Below, one piece after another: positions 35,274 through 43,205 of a stretch of DNA of 64,000 nt (positions are counted from its first letter, which is position 1; every line of letters starts with the position of its first letter). The notes under the pieces were generated by a model. It worked only from the letters and a program-made list of their open reading frames with translations, did no database searches and was not told the DNA's origin. Both the position numbers and the translations under genes were made by a program. The stretch is from Lentzea sp. NBRC 102530 (GTDB lineage: Bacteria > Actinomycetota > Actinomycetes > Mycobacteriales > Pseudonocardiaceae), in the NCBI RefSeq assembly GCF_030269365.1, contig NZ_BSTF01000003.1, forward strand, positions 434,001 through 498,000. Direction: 5' to 3'.

Positions 35274-35951
35274 ATGACTGATCGTCCGGTCGCCCTCGTC
35301 ACCGGGGCATCCAGCGGAATCGGCTCGGCCATCGCTCGCAGTCTGGCCCCGACGCACGACGTCCTGCTAGGCGGACGCGACGAGGACTCCCTCTCCGTCC
35401 TCGCCGCCGAACTCCCCGGCTCCCAGCCCTGGCCGTTCGACCTGACCGATGTCGCCTCAGCGGACCTCGGACCGCTGTCCCGCCTCGACGTCCTGGTCCA
35501 CAGCGCCGGCATCGCCCTGCTGGGCCCCCTGGCCGAGGCCACGTCCGACGACTGGCGGAAGACCTTCGACGTGAACGTCTTCGCCGTGGCCGAACTGACC
35601 AACCTGGTCCTGCCCCAGCTCCGCGCCGCCGCGGGCCACGTAGTCCTGATCAACTCGGGCGCGGGCCTGGCCGCCAACCCGGGCTGGGGCGTGTACGCGG
35701 CCTCGAAGTTCGCCCTCCGCGCCTACGCCGACGCCCTGCGCGGCGACGAGCCGGCGTTGCGCGTGACCACGGTCTACCCGGGCCGCACCGCCACCCCGAT
35801 GCAGCAGGACGTGCGCCGCCAGGAGGGCGGCGACTACGACCCGTCCAAGTACATCGACCCGGCCTCGGTGGGCCGCGCCGTGGCGTCCGCCGTGCTGGCG
35901 ACGCCCGACGCGCACATCACCGAGATCAACGTGAGGTCGCGCCCGCACTAG
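35274..35951 (+). CDS. SDR family oxidoreductase
   Basis: 225 residues, short classical SDR: TGASSGIG (about 10), HSAGIA in place of NNAG (about 75), the Ser region INSGAG (about 125) and YAASK (about 140). The start has no ribosome-binding site, and the divergent transporter starts 12 bp away, so the promoter must lie within the transporter's 5' end or the message is leaderless. Pairing with an organic-acid importer suggests catabolism of the imported compound (inference). Confidence 0.85.
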   Translation: MTDRPVALVTGASSGIGSAIARSLAPTHDVLLGGRDEDSLSVLAAELPGSQPWPFDLTDVASADLGPLSRLDVLVHSAGIALLGPLAEATSDDWRKTFDVNVFAVAELTNLVLPQLRAAAGHVVLINSGAGLAANPGWGVYAASKFALRAYADALRGDEPALRVTTVYPGRTATPMQQDVRRQEGGDYDPSKYIDPASVGRAVASAVLATPDAHITEINVRSRPH

Positions 35952-35976
35952 GGCCCCGCGCCGGAATCCGGTGCCG

Positions 35977-36090
35977 AACGAAAGCTCCCCGCGTGCGGTG
36001 GGGTGCGGCGTGTCGCGCCCCGCCACGCCGTACCCGGAAGTCACGCGGGGACCTTTCGTTTCCGCCACCTGCACGTGGGGTCCCCGCGTG
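35977..36090. repeat. Inverted-repeat element with GGTCCCCGCGTG motif
   Basis: AACGAAAGCTCCCCGCGTG (35977-35995) recurs inverted at 36042-36060 with one mismatch (18 of 19). A third, partial copy GGTCCCCGCGTG lies at 36079-36090 inside its own CACGTGGGG hairpin. It occupies the gap between the SDR and amidohydrolase genes and looks like a small extragenic repeat. Confidence 0.55.
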
Positions 36091-36140
36091 CAGCAAGCCA
36101 GGACGGGGCTACTTGGGGGATGTTGGGCGCAGGTGACTAG

Positions 36141-36169
36141 TTGTCCACAGGCTTGTCAACAGCCTGTGG
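36141..36169. promoter_or_regulatory. DnaA-box-containing hairpin
   Basis: An exact DnaA box TTGTCCACA (36141-36149) overlaps the left arm of a perfect CCACAGGC/GCCTGTGG stem (36145-36152 and 36162-36169). The loop is TTGTCAACA, a one-mismatch box. It could also act as a terminator for the convergent genes on either side. Confidence 0.45.
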
Positions 36170-36244
36170 CTAGAGGTTGACGGACCGTAGTATCGAAATG
36201 GGGGAACCCGGCGCGCACGTGCTGCTGCGCGCCGCGCACGTCCC

Positions 36245-37552
36245 CTATGCGCTGCGCAGACGGGCGGCAACCGCAGCGACTCCCGCCTGCGCCTCGTGCC
36301 GGTCCACCCGAGTCGACTCCCCACCGGACACGACCTGCTCCCCGGCCACCCACACGTCGGTGACCCGCCGCGACCCCGCCGCCCACACCAGGTTGGCCAG
36401 CAGCTGCGCGTCCGGCGCGTCCAGCCCGGTCGCGAACGCCGGGTCGTCGGCGGACACGTGCACCACGTCCGCCCACCGACCGGCCTCCAGCGAACCGATG
36501 TCGTTCCGCCCGAGAGCGTCGGCTCCACCGCGGGTGGCCATCAGCAACGCCTGAGCGGCCCCGAGCACGGTCGCGTCCATGGTGGAGACCCGCGCGAACA
36601 TCCCGGCCAGCCGCGCGGCCCCGAGCAGGTCCAGGTCGTCGCTGGAAGCAGGCCCGTCAGTTCCGAGCCCGACCGGAACGCCGGCGGCCAGCATGTCCGG
36701 CACCCGCGCGATGCCCGAAGCGAGTTTCGCGTTGGACGCCGGGCAGTGCGCCACCCCGACCCCGAACGACGCGTAGACCGCGATGTCGTCGTCCGACAGG
36801 TGCACGGAGTGCGCGGACAGCACGCGCCCGCCGAGCACGTCCGAGGCCTTCATCAACGCCGGCACGGACCCGAACTCGGCCCGAGCCGCCTCGTCCTCGA
36901 ACGGCGACTCCGCGACGTGCACCATGAACAGGGCGCCCCGAGCCCGGGCCTCCAGAGCGATGGCGGTGAGCTGCGGCGCCGAGAGCGTGTAGGCGGAGTG
37001 CGGTCCGTACGCCACCTCGACGCGCTCACCAGGTCCGAACCGCAGGCCTTCGGAATCGATCCACGACGAGATCTCGTCGGTCTGCGCCTTCCAGTCCATG
37101 CCGGGCACGTCGAGGATCGCCCCGCCGAACACCACCCGCGAACCCGCCTCCAGCACGGCCGAGGTCACCTCGCGGCCGTGGAAGTACATCTCGGCCGAGG
37201 TGGTGACGCCGTTGCGCAGCATCTCGACGGCGCCGAGCAGCATGCCCGTGTGCATGTCGGCGGGCGTCATCTGAGCCTCGTTCGGCCACATCGCCTCCTG
37301 CAACCACCTCAGCAGCGGCAGGTCGGAGCCGAGGCCGCGCAGCACGGTCATCGGGGTGTGCGCGTGGGTGTTGACCAGGCCGGGCATCAGGATCCCCGAC
37401 AGCTCGCGAACGGGGCCGTCGAACGCGGGCGCCGAGGCAGCGGGACCGACGAAGGTGATCCGGCCGTCGACGACGTCCACGACCGCGTCGCGCACCACGG
37501 CGCAGGACGGGTCGCAGGGCAGGACCACCGGGGCGTGCAGACGCAGTGACAT
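36245..37552 (-). CDS. Amidohydrolase, MTA/SAH-deaminase or TRZ/ATZ-like
   Basis: 435 residues, amidohydrolase superfamily with a zinc-dependent TIM barrel. Metal ligands are HAH in LVNTHAHTPMTVLRG (about 63-65), His in YGPHSAYTLS, His in HVAES and Asp in GTDGPASSDDLDLL. Trp/Leu-rich LLRWLQEAMWPNE and the CPASNAKLASG motif are typical of the 5'-methylthioadenosine/S-adenosylhomocysteine deaminase and chlorohydrolase group, which removes amino groups from purines or related heterocycles. The ATG at 37552 is chosen because the beta-sandwich begins there. The exact substrate is unknown. Confidence 0.88.
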   Translation of the reverse strand: MSLRLHAPVVLPCDPSCAVVRDAVVDVVDGRITFVGPAASAPAFDGPVRELSGILMPGLVNTHAHTPMTVLRGLGSDLPLLRWLQEAMWPNEAQMTPADMHTGMLLGAVEMLRNGVTTSAEMYFHGREVTSAVLEAGSRVVFGGAILDVPGMDWKAQTDEISSWIDSEGLRFGPGERVEVAYGPHSAYTLSAPQLTAIALEARARGALFMVHVAESPFEDEAARAEFGSVPALMKASDVLGGRVLSAHSVHLSDDDIAVYASFGVGVAHCPASNAKLASGIARVPDMLAAGVPVGLGTDGPASSDDLDLLGAARLAGMFARVSTMDATVLGAAQALLMATRGGADALGRNDIGSLEAGRWADVVHVSADDPAFATGLDAPDAQLLANLVWAAGSRRVTDVWVAGEQVVSGGESTRVDRHEAQAGVAAVAARLRSA

Positions 37553-37679
37553 GCGTTGAATCCTGCCATTGTGACGCCAGTCACATGCGTGCATAGTTCG
37601 CGAACCGCTGGGCATCCTCGTTCTGTCGGGCGCGGGCCGACCCCCAGGGTCCGCCCCGGCCTAAAACTTTTCCCCATCC

Positions 37680-37713
37680 AAGGGGCCCGTCACGCGTGAG
37701 CGACGGGCCCTTT
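37680..37713. terminator. Hairpin terminator
   Basis: GGGCCCGTC (37683-37691) pairs with GACGGGCCC (37702-37710), followed by TTT on the plus strand. It lies between the amidohydrolase start and the small-ORF region. Which transcript it ends is unclear, since no plus-strand gene is recognised just upstream. Confidence 0.55.
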
Positions 37714-37760
37714 GTGCATCCATGAGCAACCACGGGCCGGACAGGGGCGTCTCAAGATCA

Positions 37761-37844
37761 TGTCGAAGAAGTCGTGCACGTCCGCCGGGCAGTTCCGTCG
37801 CGCGCAGAAGCCCGCCACCCCCAAGCCGCCCACCCGGCGTTGAG
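37761..37844 (+). CDS. Possible 27-residue basic peptide
   Basis: An ATG frame encoding 27 residues with one Cys, Lys/Arg-rich at both ends and Pro-rich in the C-terminal half (PATPKPPTRR). A weak AGGGGCG sequence lies about 11 nt before it. It is not in the frame of any neighbouring gene. There is no homology I recognise. It may be a leader peptide of the next small ORF or a chance frame. Confidence 0.3.
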
Positions 37845-37847
37845 TTG

Positions 37848-37883
37848 GCATGATCACACCTCACGGTACGGGCGTGATCATGC
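37848..37883. promoter_or_regulatory. Perfect 10-bp inverted repeat before the 28-residue ORF
   Basis: GCATGATCAC (37848-37857) and GTGATCATGC (37874-37883) with a 16-nt spacer. The GGAGG of the next ORF begins at the following base. It could be an operator, an attenuator or a structure controlling translation. Confidence 0.6.
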
Positions 37884-37893
37884 GGAGGCATCA

Positions 37894-37980
37894 GTGGCCG
37901 ACATCGACCCTCAGAACGACGACCAGTTCAGCGATGTCGAGATGACTCAGGAGTTCGAAGTCATCCGCGACGACATGTGA
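37894..37980 (+). CDS. Small acidic protein (28 residues)
   Basis: A GTG start with GGAGG 5 nt upstream, preceded by a perfect inverted repeat. The product, reading (M)ADIDPQNDDQF then SDVEMTQEFEVIRDDM, is strongly acidic and has no Cys, membrane segment or signal peptide. The initiation region is too good for a chance frame. The stop lies one base from the stop of the convergent histidine kinase gene. It could be a small regulator or a modified-peptide precursor, but no maturation enzyme is nearby. Function unknown. Confidence 0.5.
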   Translation: MADIDPQNDDQFSDVEMTQEFEVIRDDM

Positions 37981-37981
37981 G

Positions 37982-39148
37982 CTAGGAAATCGGCAAGTCG
38001 GCGCGGACCGTCCACCCGGTCGGTTCGCGCCGGCCTGCGGAGAAGGTTCCGCCCAGCAGTTCCGCGCGCTCGCGCATGCCGACCAGGCCGTAGCCTCCCG
38101 ATCCGCCCACGGGGACGCCGGACGCGACGCCGTCGTCGTACACGGCCAGGTGCAGCACACCGTCCATCGAGGACAGTGAAACGTCCACCGAGGACACGGC
38201 CGCGGCGTGTTTCGCGGTGTTGGTCAGGGATTCCTGCACCAGCCGCAGCACCGAACGCGCCAGCTCCTGCGGCACGGCGTCCTGCAGGTCGAACGACAAC
38301 CGCACCGGCAGCCCGGACTCCTCCGCCAGCGCGCGCACGTCGTCCACCAACGACGATGACGCAGCCGGGGAAGCGGCTCCGGACGATTCGCCGTCGCGCA
38401 ACGTTCCGACGAGCCGCCGCATCGCGGTCAGGGCCTCGTTCCCGGACGCCGCGATCGACGGCAGCACGTCCACGGACGGGTTGAGCTGCCCGGCCTGCGC
38501 GTGCACGACGATCGCCGTCACGTAGTGCGCCACCACGTCGTGCAGTTCGCGCGCCAACGCCATCCGCTCCGCGTTTTGGGCAGCCGCAACGGAAGCAGCC
38601 AGCTGCGAGGTGCGTTCGGCGTCCCTCGCCCGGAAGTACAGCCCGGTGCCCAGCGACAGCACGAGCAGGACACCGGCGGGGATGACGTAGTTCCACGCGT
38701 CCGGCGTCCAGTCGCGGTAGTACCGGGCCGCGACGATCGGCCAGCCCAGGACCTCGGCGAACGCCAGCGCGGCGAGCACGGCCAGCACACCGACGACCGA
38801 ACGGAACCGGGAAGCGACGCGCACGAGCGTGGCGATGGTGGCCATCGCGGCGCCGGTCATCGAGATGCTGGCACCGCTCCAGAGCAGGTGCGGTTCGATC
38901 GCCACACCGAGCAAGCGCATGTAGACGGCCACGCACGCCACGGCGAACGCCAGTGCGAGGGCCGCGTCGAACGGTCTGCGCGGGGCCAGCACCGCGAGCA
39001 CGCAGATCACCGCGATACCCGGGACCTGCCACCAGCCTGCGCCCGTCGAGATCGCACCGATCTCGGACGTCGCGATCACGGCGAGAGAGATCGCCAGCGG
39101 CCACTGGCGTTTGGCGAGCAGCCACCAGTTCAAGTCCGTGCTCTCCAC
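37982..39148 (-). CDS. Sensor histidine kinase, NarL-type (orphan)
   Basis: 388 residues from GTG 39148. Five to six membrane helices (about 15-170) form the sensor without a large extracellular domain. The HisKA_3 dimerisation region contains ARELHDVVAHYV with phospho-acceptor His203, and the HATPase domain has QESLTNTAKHA and GGYGLVGMRERAELLGG. Such kinases phosphorylate NarL/LuxR-type regulators, but none is encoded beside it. The nearest is the pair at 49-51 kb, which has its own kinase. The signal is unknown. Confidence 0.87.
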   Translation of the reverse strand: MESTDLNWWLLAKRQWPLAISLAVIATSEIGAISTGAGWWQVPGIAVICVLAVLAPRRPFDAALALAFAVACVAVYMRLLGVAIEPHLLWSGASISMTGAAMATIATLVRVASRFRSVVGVLAVLAALAFAEVLGWPIVAARYYRDWTPDAWNYVIPAGVLLVLSLGTGLYFRARDAERTSQLAASVAAAQNAERMALARELHDVVAHYVTAIVVHAQAGQLNPSVDVLPSIAASGNEALTAMRRLVGTLRDGESSGAASPAASSSLVDDVRALAEESGLPVRLSFDLQDAVPQELARSVLRLVQESLTNTAKHAAAVSSVDVSLSSMDGVLHLAVYDDGVASGVPVGGSGGYGLVGMRERAELLGGTFSAGRREPTGWTVRADLPIS

Positions 39149-39318
39149 CCGAGCAACCCTATGGCCGGTCGGGTGATCCCGCGTCCGACCGGGGGCCGAC
39201 TCCGGCATCAGCCAGAAGGCTGAGGTGGCGACCTGCGGAAACACCCTCACGGCGGATGCCAGATCACGCCCCGGTCACGGACTCTGGAGGAGCGGAAGTC
39301 GGGGAAACGGAGGACGCC

Positions 39319-39414
39319 ATGTTGTCAGTTGTGTTCACTTGGGCCGCCGCGGTGGTCGGCCTGTTGGTCCTCGCGCTGATGGCCCTGTCAGGCGTGATGA
39401 TCGACTCGAAGTAG
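39319..39414 (+). CDS. 31-residue single-helix membrane protein
   Basis: The ATG is preceded by GGAGG at 5 nt. The product has one membrane helix (TWAAAVVGLLVLALMALSGV, residues 7-26) and a short MIDSK tail. It is divergent from the histidine kinase and could modulate it or another membrane complex, as tiny membrane proteins often do. No homologue is recognised. Confidence 0.6.
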   Translation: MLSVVFTWAAAVVGLLVLALMALSGVMIDSK

Positions 39415-39442
39415 TCGGCTGAACCAGCGTGTGATGGGGAAG

Positions 39443-40603
39443 TCAGACGCTGGTCAGGGAGTGTTGCTGGCGGAGGAGCTCCGCCAGCCTGCTCGTCGGT
39501 TGAGGACGGGTTTCGTCCAACGCGGCCGTGAAGCGCGCCGGAGAACCGTTCCGTGCGCGCGCCGCGGCTGCGCCGTCGAGCCGGAACGCGGGACGTGCGG
39601 CGGACGGCCGTTGCCGCGAACGCAGCCAGGCGAGGCGGTGCAACGCCTCGGCGTGGTGGTCCGTGATGGTGACGGCCGCCTTGTCGAACGAGTGCAGCAC
39701 TGCCGCGTTCAGGTGAACGGTCGCGAAGTCCCGCCACAGAGTGCGTTCGGACGAGGTGTCCAACCCCAACGCCTCGGCGACTTCACGGGCCACGCCGTAG
39801 GCGCCTTCCTCGGCCAGTGACCGGGTGCCGATCTCGGCGCCGACGAACCACGAGTTGAACGGCGCGGCGGGGTAGTTGACGCCCCCGATCGACAGCTTCA
39901 TGTTCGCGATCACCGGCACCGCGTGCCAGCGCAGGCCCATCTCGCCGAACCACGGCAGCGTCGGGTGCTCCAGCGGCACCTCGTGCACGATCTCGGACGG
40001 CAGCGTGAACAGCCGCGGCCCCTCGTGCTGCGTCTCCACCACCAACGGCAGCAGGTCGAACCGTGAGCGCCGCACGGGCGGACGCCACCCCATGCCCTGC
40101 ATGGTCTCGGTGAACCCCGCGTACCGGCGGTCGCCCATCCCGTCGGCGTACCCGGCGTACCGGATCAGCTGCTCGTTCCAGATCACCGGGCCGGGGGAAC
40201 CGGGCGCGTCCGGCGCGAACACCGTGACCAGCGGCCGGATCTCACCGCCGTTGGTCGCCAGCCTCAAGTGCTCCACGCACTCTCCGGCCACGGCGGCGGC
40301 GTTGCGGTAGCCGCGCAGATCGCGGACCTTGAGCCGCCGCCAGGGCAATCCTGAGGTGCACCAGCCGGAATCCCGCAGCGCGATGCGCGCGCCGTACGCG
40401 AGTTCGTTGGTGGTGTGGCGGTAGGTTCCGGTCTCGGCGATCTCGGCGCGCACCTGGGCGATGCGGGCGGTCAGCGAGCCTGCGTCGGAGTGCGCCGCGT
40501 GGAACATGCGGACGAACTCCTCCGCGACGGGGAGGACGTCGGGGGTCACGGAGCGAGACGCTAAGCCCGGATCGGCCTCACGCGTCACTGCCACTCGGGG
40601 CAT
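39443..40603 (-). CDS. Nitric oxide synthase oxygenase-like haem protein, divergent
   Basis: 386 residues collinear with bacterial NOS oxygenases through about residue 320. Features are SGWCTSGLPW with the likely haem-ligand Cys82, IRYAGY...MGDRRYAGFTETMQGMGW (about 147-173), LPWFGEMGLRWHAVPVIANMKLSIGG (about 216-241), FNSWFVGAEIG with substrate-binding Glu257, and VLHSFDKAAVTITDHHAEA (302-320). After DHH the usual pterin/dimer segment (CPADW...PP.SGS..PVFH) is absent and an Ala/Arg-rich tail follows. The residues around the Cys also differ (RCIGR is replaced by WCTSG). It may make NO or nitrosylate a product, or be an altered haem protein. Start weakly supported. Confidence 0.75.
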   Translation of the reverse strand: MPRVAVTREADPGLASRSVTPDVLPVAEEFVRMFHAAHSDAGSLTARIAQVRAEIAETGTYRHTTNELAYGARIALRDSGWCTSGLPWRRLKVRDLRGYRNAAAVAGECVEHLRLATNGGEIRPLVTVFAPDAPGSPGPVIWNEQLIRYAGYADGMGDRRYAGFTETMQGMGWRPPVRRSRFDLLPLVVETQHEGPRLFTLPSEIVHEVPLEHPTLPWFGEMGLRWHAVPVIANMKLSIGGVNYPAAPFNSWFVGAEIGTRSLAEEGAYGVAREVAEALGLDTSSERTLWRDFATVHLNAAVLHSFDKAAVTITDHHAEALHRLAWLRSRQRPSAARPAFRLDGAAAARARNGSPARFTAALDETRPQPTSRLAELLRQQHSLTSV

Positions 40604-40681
40604 TTCGGGTGATCAACACCGGCCACTCCAACGAGTGAACCGTAGACCCAAGGTGTTCACTCGAACGGCTTGAGGCCTCGA

Positions 40682-41383
40682 TCAGGTGAGGTCGTTCCGC
40701 CGGAACATCAGGTCGTGCGAGACCCGGTCCTCGTTCACGGCCCGCTGCTCGAACTTGGTGACCGGCCGCCAGTCCGGCCGCGGCGCCCAGCCGTCGTAGA
40801 CGTTGGTCAGCAGCCGCTCGCCGGAACAGACCTCCAGCATCTGCTCGGCGTAGTGCTCCCAGTCCGTCGCGAGGTGCAGCACGCCGCCGGGCTCGAGCCG
40901 CGACGCGATCAGGGACACGAACTCGGGCTGCACGAGCCGGCGCTTGTGGTGCTTCTTCTTCGGCCACGGGTCCGGGAAGAAGATCCGCACGCCGTGCAAC
41001 GACGCGGGCGCGATGTGGTCGGTCAGCAGCACGACGGCGTCACCGCGCAACACGCGCAGGTTGTCGAGACCGCCGAGGTGCTCGGCGCGCAGCAGCAGCT
41101 GGGCGAGGCCCGGCTTGTAGACCTCGACGGCGACGTAGTTGAGCTCGGGCGCGGCGGCCACGAGCTGCGAGGTGGTCTCGCCCATGCCGGACCCGATCTC
41201 CAGCAGCACGGGCGCGGAACGGCCGAACCACGAGTCGAAGTCCAGCGGCCCCTCGGGCAACGACTTGACGTCGTTGCCCATCTTCTCCCAGTACGTGTCC
41301 CAGGCACGTTCCTGTCCCACGGTCATGCGCTCGCCGCGCTGGACGAAGCTGACGATGGAACGGGGGAACTCAGGGCTGGTCAC
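40682..41383 (-). CDS. trmB: tRNA (guanine46-N7)-methyltransferase
   Basis: 233 residues. The SAM-binding motif LLEIGSGMGE is at about 60-69, the ribose-binding acidic residue in VAVEVYKPGL at about 86, and the family signature IFFPDPWPKKKHHKRRLVQPEF at about 134-155. It methylates G46 in the tRNA variable loop. The GTG start is 11 bp after an unknown gene in the same direction, so they form an operon. In mycobacteria trmB also lies near the PEP carboxykinase gene, here 17 kb away. Confidence 0.95.
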   Translation of the reverse strand: MTSPEFPRSIVSFVQRGERMTVGQERAWDTYWEKMGNDVKSLPEGPLDFDSWFGRSAPVLLEIGSGMGETTSQLVAAAPELNYVAVEVYKPGLAQLLLRAEHLGGLDNLRVLRGDAVVLLTDHIAPASLHGVRIFFPDPWPKKKHHKRRLVQPEFVSLIASRLEPGGVLHLATDWEHYAEQMLEVCSGERLLTNVYDGWAPRPDWRPVTKFEQRAVNEDRVSHDLMFRRNDLT

Positions 41384-41394
41384 GACGAGACATC

Positions 41395-41904
41395 TTAGGC
41401 AATCAGTTCGATGTCCTCGATCTGAGCACGCAGGTCAGCCACGGTGAAGTCGATGGCCTGCGGCTCACCCGGCCCCCGGTGGGCGGCGACCAGGTGCACG
41501 AAACCGCGGTGCGAGTCCGTGAACTGCACCGTAGTGGGGGTGGCGGGGCCGTACACACCGCTCTCGGAGGGCACGAACTCCCAGTAGCCGACCTCGCCGA
41601 GGTCGACCCACGGCACGAACACCCAGCCGGGGCGTGCCGACAACAACTCGCTGACCGCGTCCTCGACGGCGTGCCCCTCGGCACGGGAGTGGAGTCTGCC
41701 TCTGTCCAGCGCGCGCAGCCACCACGGCGCGGGCGCGTCCTCGACGGACCGCACCGCGCGGTACATCGCCAGGACCTCGTTCTCGGGAGCCTTGTTCACC
41801 CACGAACGGCGGGCGTCCGCCGGCGTCAGGGGGATCTCGGCGGGGTTGGGAGCTTCTAGGGCACTGGACCACTCAAGGCCGAGCATTGCTTCAACACGGA
41901 CCAC
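41395..41904 (-). CDS. Conserved hypothetical protein upstream of trmB
   Basis: 169 residues from GTG 41904 (GGAGG at 7 nt). The frame is open further upstream, but nothing there looks coding. The protein is soluble with Trp-rich segments (APWWLRALDRGRL about 57-69, GWVFVPWVDLGEVGYWEFVP about 93-112). No motif is recognised. The 11-bp gap to trmB indicates co-transcription. Confidence 0.6.
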   Translation of the reverse strand: MVRVEAMLGLEWSSALEAPNPAEIPLTPADARRSWVNKAPENEVLAMYRAVRSVEDAPAPWWLRALDRGRLHSRAEGHAVEDAVSELLSARPGWVFVPWVDLGEVGYWEFVPSESGVYGPATPTTVQFTDSHRGFVHLVAAHRGPGEPQAIDFTVADLRAQIEDIELIA

Positions 41905-42059
41905 TGGCCACCTCCGCGGCGGGGATAACCCCATTGAACGTGAAGCCAAACGTCGATGATGTCCAAAATGCCGTTTTTCACGGCTTGTTAACAGTGCTCT
42001 TACGCAGGCTGTGACGCCAGGCACGTTGCGCCCTGACCTGGAAACACGATGTAGCTGAC

Positions 42060-43205
42060 GTGCCCCTGCTCCACGCCCTCGTCGTCGCGCTGCCGTTGCT
42101 GCTCGCCGCACAGTCGATCGAGGAACAGGAGTGGCACCTCGACGCGCTCGACGTCTACTCGGCTCAGGACCAGACCCGCGGCGAAGGCGTGGTCGTTGCG
42201 GTCATCGACTCCGGCGTCGACGCGAAACACCCCGACCTCGCGGGGCAGGTGGTACCCGGTACGGGCTTCGGACGGTCGAAAGGCACGGACGGCACGACCG
42301 ACACTGATGGCCACGGTACCGGAATGGCGGGCATCATCGCTGCTAACGGGCGTGGCGGTGGTGCGCTCGGCATCGCCCCCGGCGCCAAGATCCTGCCGAT
42401 CGCGAGCGCCGACGAGAAGGAGCAGTTCGGCCTCGACATCATCGGCGAGAGCATCAGGTGGGCCGCCGACCACGGCGCCAAGGTCATCAACCTCTCGCTC
42501 GGCTTCTCCAGTTCGATGACCCCGTCGCTGGTCAAAGCCGTGAACTACGCGATCGAGAAGGACGTCGTCCTGGTCGCCGCCACCGGCAACGAGGGAGGCG
42601 AGGTCTCCGCGCCCGCCAACATCAGCGGCGTCATCGCGGTCTCGGGCACGACCAAGGACGGCAAGCCCTGGGCGTCGTCCAACGTGGGCGAGGACACCGT
42701 GCTCGCGGCACCGGCCGTCGGCATCGTGACGCTCGCGCCGGAGAGCGTCTACGCCAGCGGGTACGCCGAGATGGACGGCACGAGCGCCGCGTCGGCCATC
42801 GTGTCCGGCGTCGTCGCGCTGGTGCGCGCCAAGCACCCGCAGATGGCCGCGAAGGACGTCGTCAACGCCCTGATCAGCACCGCGACCGACATGGCGGAAC
42901 CCGGCCGTGACGCCACGACCGGGTTCGGCATGGTCAACCCGACGGCCGCGCTGGCCGCGCAGCTCCCGCCGGTGGAGCGCAGTCCGCTGCTGCCGCCGCC
43001 GAAACCCGCGACGACGCAACCGGTGCCGACGCTCGCGGCGGAGAAGCCGCGCGAACCGGTCGACGTCGCCGCCCGGCTGCCGTTCGTCGCGGCGGTCTCC
43101 GGCGGCACCGCGCTCCTGACGGCGTTGCTGATCGTCCTGCCCGCCGTCAGGTCACGGCGGCCCAAGGCGATCAGTGCGCCTGATACTCCACCGACTCCCT
43201 GGTGA
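42060..43205 (+). CDS. S8 family serine protease, type VII secretion mycosin-like
   Basis: 381 residues. An N-terminal hydrophobic signal (about 1-18) is followed by the mycosin-like QEWHLDALDVYSAQDQTRGEGVVVAVIDSGVD. The catalytic triad is Asp50 (IDSGVD), His85 (DGHGTGMAG) and Ser242 (GTSAAS), with the oxyanion Asn in ATGNEGG (about 177). A Pro-rich linker (about 303-335) leads to a C-terminal membrane helix (about 341-363) and a basic tail, the architecture of MycP proteases. No other ESX component (EccB/C/D, WXG100) is nearby, so it is isolated. The last 35 bp overlap the convergent ABC gene. Confidence 0.88.
   Translation: MPLLHALVVALPLLLAAQSIEEQEWHLDALDVYSAQDQTRGEGVVVAVIDSGVDAKHPDLAGQVVPGTGFGRSKGTDGTTDTDGHGTGMAGIIAANGRGGGALGIAPGAKILPIASADEKEQFGLDIIGESIRWAADHGAKVINLSLGFSSSMTPSLVKAVNYAIEKDVVLVAATGNEGGEVSAPANISGVIAVSGTTKDGKPWASSNVGEDTVLAAPAVGIVTLAPESVYASGYAEMDGTSAASAIVSGVVALVRAKHPQMAAKDVVNALISTATDMAEPGRDATTGFGMVNPTAALAAQLPPVERSPLLPPPKPATTQPVPTLAAEKPREPVDVAARLPFVAAVSGGTALLTALLIVLPAVRSRRPKAISAPDTPPTPW

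Noticed and set aside
35977-36090. CRISPR-like repeats (GC-rich CCCCGCG core)
   Set aside because: Only three copies, one inverted, with unequal spacing and no cas genes nearby.
39443-39700. A frameshift hiding the missing NOS C-terminus
   Set aside because: I looked in the other frames downstream of DHH for the CPADW / SGS / PVFH pattern and did not find it, so divergence is favoured over a sequencing error.
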